Assembly: GCF_900187125.1 (NCBI RefSeq) | Contig: NZ_LT906468.1 | Coordinates: 868,001-932,000, forward strand | Direction: 5' to 3' | Source of the DNA: Sphingobacterium mizutaii | Lineage (GTDB): Bacteria > Bacteroidota > Bacteroidia > Sphingobacteriales > Sphingobacteriaceae | DNA length: 64,000 nucleotides | Part shown: positions 9,491-18,243 of the stretch, piece by piece | How positions within the stretch are numbered: the first letter of the stretch is position 1 | Layout: each line of letters begins with the position of its first letter | Program-made: the position numbers and the translations under genes | Notes under the pieces: generated by a model | Databases searched by the model: none | What the model saw: only the letters and a program-made list of their open reading frames with translations | What the model was told of the DNA's origin: nothing

Positions 9491-9498
9491 CAAATATA
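9491..9498 (-). promoter_or_regulatory. Candidate distal -7 element for susC
   Basis: On the minus strand this reads TATATTTG, an exact TAnnTTTG match. Transcription from here would start near 9485 and give a leader of about 255 nt that crosses the whole predicted antisense RNA. There is no TTTG at the -33 distance, which is common for regulated promoters but lowers confidence. Confidence 0.35.
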
Positions 9499-9841
9499 GT
9501 TATCCACTTTAGGTTGAGCATCCTGCACCGTCCTGTAGAAGGCTACACCAGTATATAGGACAGTCCTTGATAGGTTAGTAATTATATAGACAAAATATAA
9601 TCTTTTGATTGGCTTCATGCTAATAAGGTAATGGTCCTATATTACTTTGAACTTTACTTTTTATTAAATAATCCCCTCCAACCTGAAAGAACAGGATAGT
9701 CCTTCCTTTCGCCTTTTCTATCTTTAATCAATTTTCAGAATTATAGCCTATTTAAAACTATTGCAAAAAAAGGATGAAAATGGAATGGTAATTTCCGAAA
9801 TTGAAGTACCTAACAAACTATAAATTATTAGATCATCGCGC

Positions 9842-12691
9842 ATGGAATCCTTAAAAATTATATCCTGTATCTGTGTAAGCTTGTTGTTGAACTTTGCGGC
9901 TTCTTTTGCGAATATCCAACCTAAATACCTGCGTACAGAATATAAACTGAATCCTTATGTCGAGGAAAGCAAGCCTCGCCTGAGTTGGGAATTAGAAGGA
10001 AAAGGATTCAATCAATCCCAATTGGCTTACCAAGTGATGGTGGCAAGCTCTGAAATGCTGCTTAAAAAGAACCAAGCAGACCTTTGGGATAGCAAAAAGG
10101 TCAGTAGCAACCAAACTAACCAAATTGAATATGCTGGAAAGTTACTGAAGCCTGGTCAGCGGGTCTATTGGAAGGTGCGTTCTTGGGATGAAAAGGACAA
10201 GGTAGGAAAGTGGTCTGATGTGCAGTATTGGGAACTTGCGAAACCTAATCCCGACCATTGGAAAGCAAAGTGGATTGGTGTTGATTTAAATCACCTAGCA
10301 CCAAAAGCTGAATATCATTTACCGCCTTCGCCTTATTTGCGCAAGGAAGTGATCCTAAATAAAAAGATAAAATCAGCACGCCTGTACATCAGCTCCCTTG
10401 GCCTCCATAATTTTTATATCAATGGAGAAAAGATTGGTCGCGATTATTTTGCGTCAGGATGGACAGACTACCATAAGCGGGTTTATTACAATGTCTATGA
10501 CGTCAGCAATCAACTGAAGAATGGAGAAAATGCTTTTGGAGCTATTTTATCCAATGGTTGGTATGCCGGTTATTTGGGCTATGCATTATTGGTGGGTTCC
10601 CCACAAGTGAATCAATTCTATGGGAAATTTCCCTTACTAAAGGCTGAGATCGATGTAACCTATGAAGATGGAAGCCAAGAACAGATTGTTACCGATTCAA
10701 GTTGGAAGTACAGTACTGGCGCCATAATGGAATCAGATTTCTTGGAAGGAGAAAAGCATGACGCCCGAAAGGAGCCGCAAGGATGGAATAGGGTAGGATT
10801 TGATGAAAGCTCTTGGACGACTATCCAAGAATTTCCAGATCAAGAGGGACAAGCGCTAGAAATCTATCCCAGCAATCCAGTTCGGGTACTGCAGGAATTA
10901 TCTGCCAAATCAATCAAGAAAATTGATGGAGGTAAATATATCGTGGATTTTGGACAGAATTTCGCTGGTAATATCCGCCTAAAGATCAATGGCGCAAAGG
11001 GAGATTCCTTGGTCTTTCGGTATGGCGAAATGCTGTTTCCTGATGGCAAGCTGATGACCGACAACCTCCGAAAAGCGAGGGCTACGGATACCTATATCCT
11101 GAATGGTTCAAAAAATGAGGAATGGAGCCCTAGCTTCACCTTTCATGGTTTTCAGTTCGTAGAAGTTACCGGTCTAAAAGAAGAACCTAGCCTCGATTTC
11201 TTGACAGGCTTGGTCATGAGTTCCGATCTCGACCAAGTCGGAAGCTTTGAATCCGACAATAAGATGCTGAACCAGTTATATAGCAATATACTTTGGACGC
11301 AGAAGGCTAACTATCTCGATATCCCTACCGACTGCCCACAACGTGATGAACGATTGGGCTGGACTGGAGACGCCCAGGTGTATATGCGTTCGGCGATCTT
11401 CAATGCTGATGTTGCTGCTTTCCACAAGAAATGGATCAAAGACCTGAATGATTCCCAATGGCCGAATGGAGCCTATCCGATCTATGCCCCAATGCCTGTA
11501 AATGCTGAGGGGGTAGCAGCGATCAGAGCATCCGATTCTTTCTCGCCGGGATGGTCCGAAGCCGGGATTATCTGTACTTATGAATATTTCAAAGCCTATA
11601 ATGATCTTCGAATTGTAAGGGAATCGCTGCCTTTTATGAACAAATTTATGGCTTTCCTGAAGTCACGGACCAAGGGACATGTACTTCAGGAGGGGTCTTT
11701 TGAAGATGTAAACCCAAAAGGCGGATTCGGAGATTGGCTATCCGTTGGTGAAAAGACTAGCCCGGATTTATTGGCGACAACCTATTATTTCTATTGCAAT
11801 AAATTGATGGCTGAAATGTGTCGCGCTATCGGGGATTTGCAAGTAGCGAATGATTACGAAAAAGAATCCTTTGCGGTCAAGATGGGATTCAAGCAACATT
11901 ATATGGACGATCAAGGTAAACTGAAAACCAATGCCGCATTTTATGGAAAGGGGGAAGGCTATGTTGAAGGGCAGAATGGCTTTTCTGGGCATACCCAAAC
12001 GGCTTATGCCAATGCAATCTATTCGGGGATCCTGGATGATGAGGATGAAGCCATAGCAGGAAAATATCTGCGCGAATTATTGGAAAGCAATGGTAATAAA
12101 TTGAGCACAGGTTTCTTGGGTTTCAAGCCGCTTTTGCCAGCATTGACGGCTTCGGGGTCTGCTGATAAAGCGTATATGCTGATCCAAAGTACGGAATACC
12201 CATCCTTAGGCTATGAGGTTGTTAACGGTGCCACTTCCATTTGGGAACGATGGGATAGCTATACCAAAGACAAGGGATTTGTCCATAATGCAGCTATGAA
12301 TTCCTTCTCGCATTATGCGTTCGGTTCGGTCAATGAATGGATGTTTGAATATATGTTGGGAATCCGACTAAAAGAAAATGGTTTCCAAGAGATCTATATA
12401 CAACCTGAAATAGGAGATTTCGGAATCAATAACGTGGCTGGGTCTTATCGTTCCATCGCCGGTAACATCAAAAGTGCTTGGAGCAAATCCGAAAAGGAGG
12501 TCATTCAGGAAATCCAGATCCCAGTCAATGTAATTGCCTATTGCAGTATCAATACCGATGATCTGACTGCTGTAAAAATAAATGGAGAACCCATCGATAG
12601 GAACAATCTTGTCCGTTCCTTAAAGAAACTGGACGGCAAAATCTTGGTTGAACTTGGCTCGGGTAAGTATACCATCAGAACAGACCTTTAA
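9842..12691 (+). CDS. GH78 alpha-L-rhamnosidase
   Basis: This 949-residue protein has a probable signal peptide (hydrophobic to about Ala23), placing it in the periplasm or outside. The N-terminal half has the rhamnosidase beta domains (a fibronectin-like region, then the lectin-like domain with YINGEKIG near 195-205). The (alpha/alpha)6 catalytic barrel contains DCPQRDERLGWTGD beginning at Asp497, with the family acid Glu503, Trp507 and Asp510. It also has IWERWDS with the likely base Glu802, and a substrate His near 824. These match the residues known from GH78 structures. It releases terminal L-rhamnose from glycans or glycosides. It heads the plus-strand operon, 13 bases before the mutarotase gene. 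Confidence 0.95.
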   Translation: MESLKIISCICVSLLLNFAASFANIQPKYLRTEYKLNPYVEESKPRLSWELEGKGFNQSQLAYQVMVASSEMLLKKNQADLWDSKKVSSNQTNQIEYAGKLLKPGQRVYWKVRSWDEKDKVGKWSDVQYWELAKPNPDHWKAKWIGVDLNHLAPKAEYHLPPSPYLRKEVILNKKIKSARLYISSLGLHNFYINGEKIGRDYFASGWTDYHKRVYYNVYDVSNQLKNGENAFGAILSNGWYAGYLGYALLVGSPQVNQFYGKFPLLKAEIDVTYEDGSQEQIVTDSSWKYSTGAIMESDFLEGEKHDARKEPQGWNRVGFDESSWTTIQEFPDQEGQALEIYPSNPVRVLQELSAKSIKKIDGGKYIVDFGQNFAGNIRLKINGAKGDSLVFRYGEMLFPDGKLMTDNLRKARATDTYILNGSKNEEWSPSFTFHGFQFVEVTGLKEEPSLDFLTGLVMSSDLDQVGSFESDNKMLNQLYSNILWTQKANYLDIPTDCPQRDERLGWTGDAQVYMRSAIFNADVAAFHKKWIKDLNDSQWPNGAYPIYAPMPVNAEGVAAIRASDSFSPGWSEAGIICTYEYFKAYNDLRIVRESLPFMNKFMAFLKSRTKGHVLQEGSFEDVNPKGGFGDWLSVGEKTSPDLLATTYYFYCNKLMAEMCRAIGDLQVANDYEKESFAVKMGFKQHYMDDQGKLKTNAAFYGKGEGYVEGQNGFSGHTQTAYANAIYSGILDDEDEAIAGKYLRELLESNGNKLSTGFLGFKPLLPALTASGSADKAYMLIQSTEYPSLGYEVVNGATSIWERWDSYTKDKGFVHNAAMNSFSHYAFGSVNEWMFEYMLGIRLKENGFQEIYIQPEIGDFGINNVAGSYRSIAGNIKSAWSKSEKEVIQEIQIPVNVIAYCSINTDDLTAVKINGEPIDRNNLVRSLKKLDGKILVELGSGKYTIRTDL

Positions 12692-12704
12692 TTCTCAAAA
12701 GAAC

Positions 12705-13019
12705 ATGAAACAGCTAGCATTTAAAATGAAACTTCTGCCGGGCAATGAAACTGAATACCTGCGCCGGCATCAGGAAATATGGCCTAAGTTGGCTAAGCTC
12801 TTAAAAGAAAATGAGATCTCTGATTATTCCATTTTCCTTGATGAGGATACCTTAGATCTCTTTGCGGTGCAGACCTTGACGGAAGGATTTGATGAACAAA
12901 AATTAAAGACAGATCCCATAATGAAGGAATGGTGGGCTTATATGAAGGATCTAATGGAAACCAATGCCGATAATTCGCCAAAAACTTTTCCCTTAAAACA
13001 AGTATTTTACTTACCTTAG
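12705..13019 (+). CDS. rhaM: L-rhamnose mutarotase
   Basis: This 104-residue protein matches the size of E. coli RhaM/YiiL. It interconverts alpha and beta anomers of L-rhamnose in the cytoplasm, which speeds entry into isomerisation. The N-terminal signature EYLRRHQEIWP contains the active-site pair Tyr18 and His22, followed by the IFLDEDTLDLFAV strand and the C-terminal WWAYMKDLM segment. I place the start at the ATG at 12705; a longer frame exists upstream but overlaps the rhamnosidase gene. It sits 13 bases after that gene and 39 before the regulator gene. Its presence is the strongest evidence that free L-rhamnose is a product of this locus. Confidence 0.93.
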   Translation: MKQLAFKMKLLPGNETEYLRRHQEIWPKLAKLLKENEISDYSIFLDEDTLDLFAVQTLTEGFDEQKLKTDPIMKEWWAYMKDLMETNADNSPKTFPLKQVFYLP

Positions 13020-13058
13020 GATGTATACAAAGTAAACCTATATTGTAATACAGATCTT

Positions 13059-14099
13059 ATGACTTCCAAGGTAACTGATTTCTTAAAGACCATTCAGATA
13101 AGTGACTTTTCTGCTACCCCAAAATACAAGCAGTTAGCCAGTGCCATTATCGATGCGGTCAAGAATGGTGCATTGGAAAAAGAGGATATGTTGCCTTCCA
13201 TCAATGAGCTTTCTGTGTATGTGGATATCTCCAGGGATACCGTCGAAAAAGCCTATAAGTTCCTCAAAAATGCTGAAGTCATTGCCTCCATTCCCGGTAA
13301 GGGATATTATATAGCCACTACTGACGTGAAGCAGAGGCAAAAGATTGCAATCCTTCTGAATAAACTCAGCGCTCACAAAAAGTTGGTCTATGATTCCTTT
13401 GCAAGAGAATTAGAGGATGATGCAGCGCTCGATCTTTTCGTGTACAACTCAGATATCACCTATCTGCGGACCCTTTTAGGAGGCCTGACTAAGACCTATG
13501 ATTATTATGTCCTTTTTCCACATTTTAAGGAAGGAAGAGATCAAGCCCCCGATATTATTAATAAATTGATTCCACGTGAAAAACTGATCTTATTGGGTAA
13601 GTACATCGATGATATACAAGGTGATTTCGCTGCCGTATATGAGAATTATGAAAAGGATATCTATGGCGCCCTAGAAGAAGCCTTACCATCCTTGAGTAAG
13701 TACCATACCTTGAACCTGATCTTTCCGGATAATAGCGATTATCCCAAAGCGATTATCAAAGGCTTCTATAAATTTGCCCAACAATATGCTTTCAACCATT
13801 CCTTAGTGAGTGAATTGGAAAAGGAAAAAATTGAATTGGGCAGCTGTTATATCAATATCGCCGAAGATGATCTGGTGAAGCTATTGGACAAGATCATCAA
13901 GAAAAACCTAAAGATTGGACAGGATGTCGGCGTTATCTCCTATAATGAAACCCCATTAAAGAAATTCATTCTCAATGGTATCACAACGATATCAACGGAT
14001 TTTGAAATGATGGGTAAAATGGCGGCGGAACTCATCAAGAACAAATCAAAGGATCATGTAGAAGTCCCTTTTTACCTGAATCAAAGGTCATCGATTTAA
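13059..14099 (+). CDS. GntR-family regulator with sugar-binding-protein-like C-terminal domain
   Basis: This 346-residue protein has a GntR winged helix at about residues 15-75 (LPSINELSVYVDISRDTVEKAYKFL appears there in two parts), and a C-terminal region of about 260 residues with the alternating helix-strand pattern of LacI-like periplasmic-binding-protein folds. The combination is typical of Bacteroidota sugar regulators. It lies 39 bases after the mutarotase gene in the same operon, so it most likely senses L-rhamnose or a derivative and controls this locus. The palindromes at 9557 and 9693 are possible targets. Ligand and direction of control are inference. Confidence 0.85.
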   Translation: MTSKVTDFLKTIQISDFSATPKYKQLASAIIDAVKNGALEKEDMLPSINELSVYVDISRDTVEKAYKFLKNAEVIASIPGKGYYIATTDVKQRQKIAILLNKLSAHKKLVYDSFARELEDDAALDLFVYNSDITYLRTLLGGLTKTYDYYVLFPHFKEGRDQAPDIINKLIPREKLILLGKYIDDIQGDFAAVYENYEKDIYGALEEALPSLSKYHTLNLIFPDNSDYPKAIIKGFYKFAQQYAFNHSLVSELEKEKIELGSCYINIAEDDLVKLLDKIIKKNLKIGQDVGVISYNETPLKKFILNGITTISTDFEMMGKMAAELIKNKSKDHVEVPFYLNQRSSI

Positions 14100-14204
14100 A
14101 GAGTTAGAACAATTAGTTTGTAAGGTTCATCCAAAAAATTGCTCCCATCCATAAACAATTTGTTTTGTAATCTGTTCAATACCAGTCCACAAAGCAAAAT
14201 CATC

Positions 14205-14576
14205 ATGAAAATCCTTAAGACTATTATTTTCACCCTATTTGGTTTGGCATTTATATTCTTCGGCACTGCCAAGTTCATCAACATCATCCCGACCCTCGAA
14301 CTGACTGAAGCTCAGTTATCCATTACAGCGGCTTTAGTGAAATTAAAATGGTTAATTCCCTTGGTAGGGACGATGGAAATTATAGGGGGCCTCTTGGTCG
14401 CCATTCCCAAAACAAGAGCCTTAGGAGCCATTATATTGCTGCCTATTTTGATAGGAGTCTTTCTACATCATACAACCTTAGATCCTTCCGGAGCACCAAT
14501 GGCTGCCGTATTAGGGTTAATTGATATTTGGATCATTGCCGATAATTGGAAGAGGTATTTACCTATGGTAAAATAG
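14205..14576 (+). CDS. Small DoxX-like integral membrane protein
   Basis: This 123-residue protein has four predicted membrane helices. Helix one is followed by FGTAKFI, and the glycine-rich GTMEIIGGLLV segment near residue 60 fits DoxX-like families. The ATG at 14205 is chosen because an upstream extension would add a hydrophilic stretch before the first helix. It begins 105 bases after the GntR gene and may be read from that operon or alone. The function is unknown; members of the family are often linked to redox or thiol stress, but nothing here shows that. Confidence 0.75.
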   Translation: MKILKTIIFTLFGLAFIFFGTAKFINIIPTLELTEAQLSITAALVKLKWLIPLVGTMEIIGGLLVAIPKTRALGAIILLPILIGVFLHHTTLDPSGAPMAAVLGLIDIWIIADNWKRYLPMVK

Positions 14577-14903
14577 GATCTTTTGGGGTTCCTGTTCCAT
14601 TTATTCGTTTGAACCAAGATTGGGTTCGACGCCGCTCACCCTACGAGGATGGGAGGATGGACCAAGATCATAGTACAATCGCGGCATTCTAAACTATTTT
14701 TGGACGTGCTACTGTAGGGGCGTATTGCATACGCCCGCCCCATACAAACCTAAAATAATATCATCCCTTTGGATGTCCCTCCTTTCCATTCCTTCGTTTG
14801 AACCAGGATGCCCTTCGGCAGAGCTCAGGGTACGGGATGGGAGGATAGACCAAGATTTAAACTGCATCAAACAAATAATTGACCGAAGGTTCTTTAGCAC
14901 ATT

Positions 14904-14996
14904 TCCAATTCTGAACGAGGAGTGAAGAATCTGTACGGTTCTTTTAAAAATGGCCTGTCATCTTCAATCGAAGATTGAAGAACTGTACGCCAATGC
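14904..14996. repeat. 93-bp dispersed repeat, copy 1
   Basis: This block begins TCCAATTCTGAACGA and ends CTGTACGCCAATGC. It is largely identical to 24834-24927. It contains the hairpin TCAATC-GAA-GATTGA and two CTGTACG words flanking a more variable middle. Confidence 0.75.
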
Positions 14997-15025
14997 TATC
15001 ATTTTTTAATTATCAGTATTTATAG

Positions 15026-15545
15026 TTCCGAGATGTTTCGTTCCTCAACATGACGGGCTCGGGGATTAAAAAAGGAAAGTTTCCGAGATGTTTCGTTCCT
15101 CAACATGACAGGCTCGGGGATAATAAAAGCCATACTTCCGAGATGTTTCGTTCCTCAACATGACAGGCTCGGGGATAATAAAAGCCATACTTCCGAGATG
15201 TTTCGTTCCTCAACATGACAGGCTCGGGGATAATAAAAGCCATACTTCCGAGATGTTTCGTTCCTCAACATGACAGGCTCGGGGATAATAAAAGCCATAC
15301 TTCCGAGATGTTTCGTTCCTCAACGTGACGGGCTCGGGGATATTAAAAGCCATGCTTCCGAGATGTTTCGTTCCTCAACGTGACGGGCTCGGGGATAATA
15401 AAAGCCATGCTTCCGAGATGTTTCGTTCCTCAACATGACAGGCTCGAGGATAATAAAAGCCATGCTTCCGAGATGTTTCGTTCCTCAACATGACGGGCTT
15501 GCGGATTAAAAAAGGAAAGTTTCCGAGATGTTTCGTTCCTCAACG
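15026..15545. repeat. 55-bp tandem repeat array, nine full units and one partial
   Basis: Units start at 15026, 15081, 15136, 15191, 15246, 15301, 15356, 15411, 15466 and 15521, an exact 55-bp period. Each opens with TTCCGAGATGTTTCGTTCC. Within a unit CCGAG pairs with CTCGG and ATGTT with AACAT (or AACGT, keeping a G-U pair), so each copy can fold as a hairpin. Units 1 and 9 share a variant tail (ATTAAAAAAGGAAAGT), unlike the inner copies. No unique spacers exist, so this is not CRISPR. Confidence 0.9.
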
Positions 15546-15614
15546 ATGATGCAAATAGTTAAAAAAACATCCCCTTTCCGCTCTCTCAAATCTCAAATCT
15601 CACATCTCATATCC

Positions 15615-15655
15615 AAACACAAAAAAAGCGAGCATTGCTCGCTTTTTTTGTGTTT
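15615..15655. terminator. Bidirectional intrinsic terminator after the DUF4136 gene
   Basis: A perfect 19-bp stem (15615-15633 with 15637-15655) closes on the three-base loop ATT. The core GCGAGC/GCTCGC is flanked by seven A and seven T residues, so it works in both directions. It directly follows the DUF4136 stop codon. Confidence 0.9.
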
Positions 15656-15656
15656 C

Positions 15657-16214
15657 CTATTTCACAGGATATTCCTTAAAAATTCCTTCTACCACTTTCG
15701 GTAAATTATTGATTGATTTCTCTGGGGTTTGGATTTCGCCAGATCCTCTTGCTTGCCAAACGACCGAATTTGATTTGCGATCCACGGCTTCGATGATCAA
15801 GTGGGAGTAGCGGACTTTTTCTTTTCCTACTGGATAAGATCTGCCGCCCCAGCCGTAGCCCCAACAAGGACTAAAGCCCCATGGGCCACCCCATCCCCAG
15901 CCTGTGTTCCCGTACACCATTCTGCTTTTGTTGTTCACGATGGTGATATAACGAAACAAGATGTCTGGGTTCTCTTTGCTGTAGCGCATTCCTCTAGCCT
16001 CTAATTCACGGTTTGCCGAAGACAGAATGTTGTTTCTGGCGATGTCGTTCGTAAAGTAGTTCTTGGAAAGGGAATCTACAGGAGGTAACCAACCATAAGT
16101 TTTATATTGTGCGAAGTCCAAAGTCTGGACCCTCGTGGTATTATATTTATAGGAGCTACAGGAGCCTAATACTAAGACTACCCCAAGTAGCATAATCGAC
16201 CAAAACTTTTTCAT
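15657..16214 (-). CDS. DUF4136 domain lipoprotein
   Basis: This 185-residue protein has a lipoprotein signal with Cys19 (VLGSC). The pattern DFAQYKTYGWLPP near residue 33 and the C-terminal INNLPKVVEGIFKEYP end are typical of DUF4136 proteins. A Trp/Gly-rich stretch (GWGWGGPWGFSPCWGYGWGG, near residue 105-125) is also present. I use the ATG at 16214; a TTG nine bases upstream is possible but would only lengthen the signal. The terminator directly follows the stop. It probably sits in the outer membrane. The function is unknown. Confidence 0.85.
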   Translation of the reverse strand: MKKFWSIMLLGVVLVLGSCSSYKYNTTRVQTLDFAQYKTYGWLPPVDSLSKNYFTNDIARNNILSSANRELEARGMRYSKENPDILFRYITIVNNKSRMVYGNTGWGWGGPWGFSPCWGYGWGGRSYPVGKEKVRYSHLIIEAVDRKSNSVVWQARGSGEIQTPEKSINNLPKVVEGIFKEYPVK

Positions 16215-16257
16215 AAACCTCAATTTATTTTATTAGACGTATTTTTCCATAAATAGT

Positions 16258-17904
16258 TTAACCTCCAAACGAATATTTTGCAACTAAAGGCATGGACCTT
16301 CCCGGACCAAATGATTTAGGGCTAACGCGCAGAATAGGAGGGGCTTGGAATCTTTTGAATTCCGCATTGCCAAGCAATTTATAGATCCTGTTGACCAAGG
16401 TTTCATCGAAGCCTAAATTGATGACATCCTCTTTGGATTTTTCCATTTCGATCAGTTGGAAAAGGACAGCGTCCAAGAGATCATAATCAGGAAGGGAATC
16501 CGAATCTTTTTGATCCGGTCTTAATTCTGCCGATGGTGGTTTGACGATCGTATTGATCGGAATGATTTCGCGATCGCGATTGATGTATTTTGCCAACCCA
16601 TAAGCCTGTGTCTTATAAACATCGCCAATGACACTAATTGAACCTGCCATGTCACCATATAATGTACCGTAACCAACTGCAGCCTCACTTTTATTGGAAG
16701 TGTTCAATAGGATGTTGCCAAATTTATTGGAGATTGCCATCAGTAAGGTACCCCTTGTTCTGGCTTGGATGTTTTCTTCGGTGGTATCCTTATCACGGCC
16801 GGCGAAGGTTTCTTCCAGAGTCGATTCAAAAGCAGATGCAATGTCTTTAATTGGAATTATTTGATGTTGACATCCGGTATTCTCCACCAAATCCAAAGCA
16901 TCTTTCAAGGAGTGGTCCGTCGAATATACTGAAGGCATCAAGATAGAAAGCACATTTTCAGGACCTAGGGCTTCACATGCCAATGCGGCAACCAATGCTG
17001 AATCCAGACCTCCTGAAAGGCCAAGAACCGCTGATTTAAAGCCTGATTTTTGAAAATAATCTCTTAGTCCCAAGATCAAGGCATCATGAATCAATGAGAT
17101 TTCTGTTGTTTTCAGTGGGCTATGTTCCACCGAGGACTTTAAATCATTGTTGATCAGTTCCACAAACTGTAAATCCTCTTCAAAAGCCTTTAATTCTAGG
17201 ATCACTTCCGCCTTTTTGTTCAATGCAAGTGAGCGACCATCAAATATGATGTCTGTTTGTGCCCCAATTTGATTGACATAGATTAGAGGAGCGCTCGCTT
17301 TGATCACATTGCGCTGCAGCACATTTTTTCGGCTTTCAAAATGCGTGTATGAGAATGGCGAAGCTGCAATATTAATGATCAAGTCAGGATTTTCTTTTGC
17401 CAACTCCAACATAATATCGCCTACATAAGAATTAGGGCCATCGTCATCCCATAGGTCCTCACAGATGGTCAAAGCAATGGTCTTGCCATTGAAATTGATA
17501 CAGCTTACTTGTGCATTAGGTTCGAAATAACGGTATTCATCAAAAACATCGTAATCGGGAAGCAGACTCTTTTTGGTAATTTGCTTAACTTGTCCTTGTT
17601 CAATCAATACAGCAGCATTGTACAGGGATTTTCCTTCTCCGTCTTGATTGGGAACAGGAGCGCCAATAATACAGGCAATATCCTGGCAATGTTCAGCGAT
17701 GCGCTCGATGCTTTGATAGCAATGCTGTAAAAAAGCAGAGTTGCGCAAAAGATCCTTCGCAGGATAGCCTCCAATAGCCAATTCTGCAAATACGATCAGT
17801 TCAGCACCTTCATCCTTAGCTTTTTGGATGCTATCGATAATTTTTTGGTTGTTCTTTTCGAAATTTCCTATATGGTAGTTGAGCTGTGATAAAGCAATCT
17901 TCAT
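16258..17904 (-). CDS. nadE: Glutamine-hydrolysing NAD+ synthase
   Basis: This 548-residue enzyme makes NAD from deamido-NAD, ATP and glutamine (or ammonia) in the cytoplasm. The N-terminal nitrilase-type glutaminase spans about residues 1-260, with the likely catalytic Glu41 and Cys148 (ALTICEDLW). The synthetase domain follows, with the pyrophosphatase P-loop SGGLDS at 297-302 and the late SAELRPDQKDSDSLPDYD segment. Length and order match the bacterial two-domain NadE. The gene appears to be a single unit: the flanking gene at 16214 is 43 bases downstream, and 339 bases of non-coding DNA lie upstream. Confidence 0.96.
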   Translation of the reverse strand: MKIALSQLNYHIGNFEKNNQKIIDSIQKAKDEGAELIVFAELAIGGYPAKDLLRNSAFLQHCYQSIERIAEHCQDIACIIGAPVPNQDGEGKSLYNAAVLIEQGQVKQITKKSLLPDYDVFDEYRYFEPNAQVSCINFNGKTIALTICEDLWDDDGPNSYVGDIMLELAKENPDLIINIAASPFSYTHFESRKNVLQRNVIKASAPLIYVNQIGAQTDIIFDGRSLALNKKAEVILELKAFEEDLQFVELINNDLKSSVEHSPLKTTEISLIHDALILGLRDYFQKSGFKSAVLGLSGGLDSALVAALACEALGPENVLSILMPSVYSTDHSLKDALDLVENTGCQHQIIPIKDIASAFESTLEETFAGRDKDTTEENIQARTRGTLLMAISNKFGNILLNTSNKSEAAVGYGTLYGDMAGSISVIGDVYKTQAYGLAKYINRDREIIPINTIVKPPSAELRPDQKDSDSLPDYDLLDAVLFQLIEMEKSKEDVINLGFDETLVNRIYKLLGNAEFKRFQAPPILRVSPKSFGPGRSMPLVAKYSFGG

Positions 17905-18243
17905 GTGTGGACTTTTATTGTAAAAATAGTAATTTAATTAATTATCGCCTAAAGCCTATCCGCTATTAAGTAATAAATACTGGAAATTTTTGGGCTAATT
18001 TTTTAAGTCAGACTATTCTTTTGACCTTATTCGAGACATATTCGGAAAACTTGCAATATGTATCGAAGAATAAGGAATTTTTGTTGCTGTAAATGACGGA
18101 GCAATCCAAGGCATTTCCCGAATGTGTCTCGAATGAGTCTCGAATGAAACCCGAATTTTTCTTTAGGTATTTTGGGATGAAAACCAAAAGAAAAAGGCAA
18201 CCTTACGATTGCCTTTTTGTAAATATTATTTGATTTTTTGCGC
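17905..18243. other. Non-coding stretch with inverted and direct repeats
   Basis: No gene is seen here. ATTCGAGACATATTCGG at 18029-18045 and CCGAATGTGTCTCGAAT at 18118-18134 form an inverted pair with 16 of 17 matches and 72 bases between. The right arm runs into an 11-bp direct repeat, GTCTCGAATGA, at 18126 and 18137. A terminator follows at 18191-18218. Confidence 0.6.
18191..18218 (-). terminator. Intrinsic terminator after the FKBP lipoprotein gene
   Basis: AAAAAGGCAA (18191-18200) pairs perfectly with TTGCCTTTTT (18209-18218) around an eight-base loop. Read on the minus strand it ends in a T tract 26 bases after the FKBP stop codon. Confidence 0.85.

Larger units (their letters stand above)
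9229..9841. other. Divergent regulatory region between susC and the rhamnosidase gene
   Basis: This 613-bp gene-free stretch holds the promoter, antisense RNA and terminator described separately. It also holds two 11-bp sites with the pattern AGGAyAGTCCT, at 9557-9567 (perfect palindrome) and 9693-9703 (one mismatch). These are candidate operators for the GntR-type regulator at 13059, but no copy was seen elsewhere to confirm them. A minus-strand TATATTTG at 9491-9498 is the best distal susC -7 candidate. No convincing plus-strand promoter for the rhamnosidase was found; TATCTTTA at 9719-9726 is a weak one. Confidence 0.5.
14577..15656. other. Gene-free mosaic of dispersed and tandem repeats
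   Basis: No credible gene is seen in these 1080 bases. From left to right they hold two modular GAACCARGAT...GGGAGGAT...CCAAGAT units (14611-14670 and 14800-14857), a GGGCGTAT/ATACGCCC palindrome near 14716-14734, a 93-bp block (14904-14996) shared with 24834-24927, the 55-bp tandem array, a TCTCAAA-type heptad tract near 15580-15612 and a strong terminator. Short open frames here are repeat translations. Confidence 0.7.

Noticed and set aside
12648-13019. Longer mutarotase start inside the rhamnosidase gene
   Set aside because: It would add 19 residues not found in RhaM and overlap the upstream gene; the ATG at 12705 gives the exact family length.
15026-15545. CRISPR-like array
   Set aside because: Repeats follow one another with no unique spacers; the whole 55-bp unit is repeated, and no cas genes are in the window.
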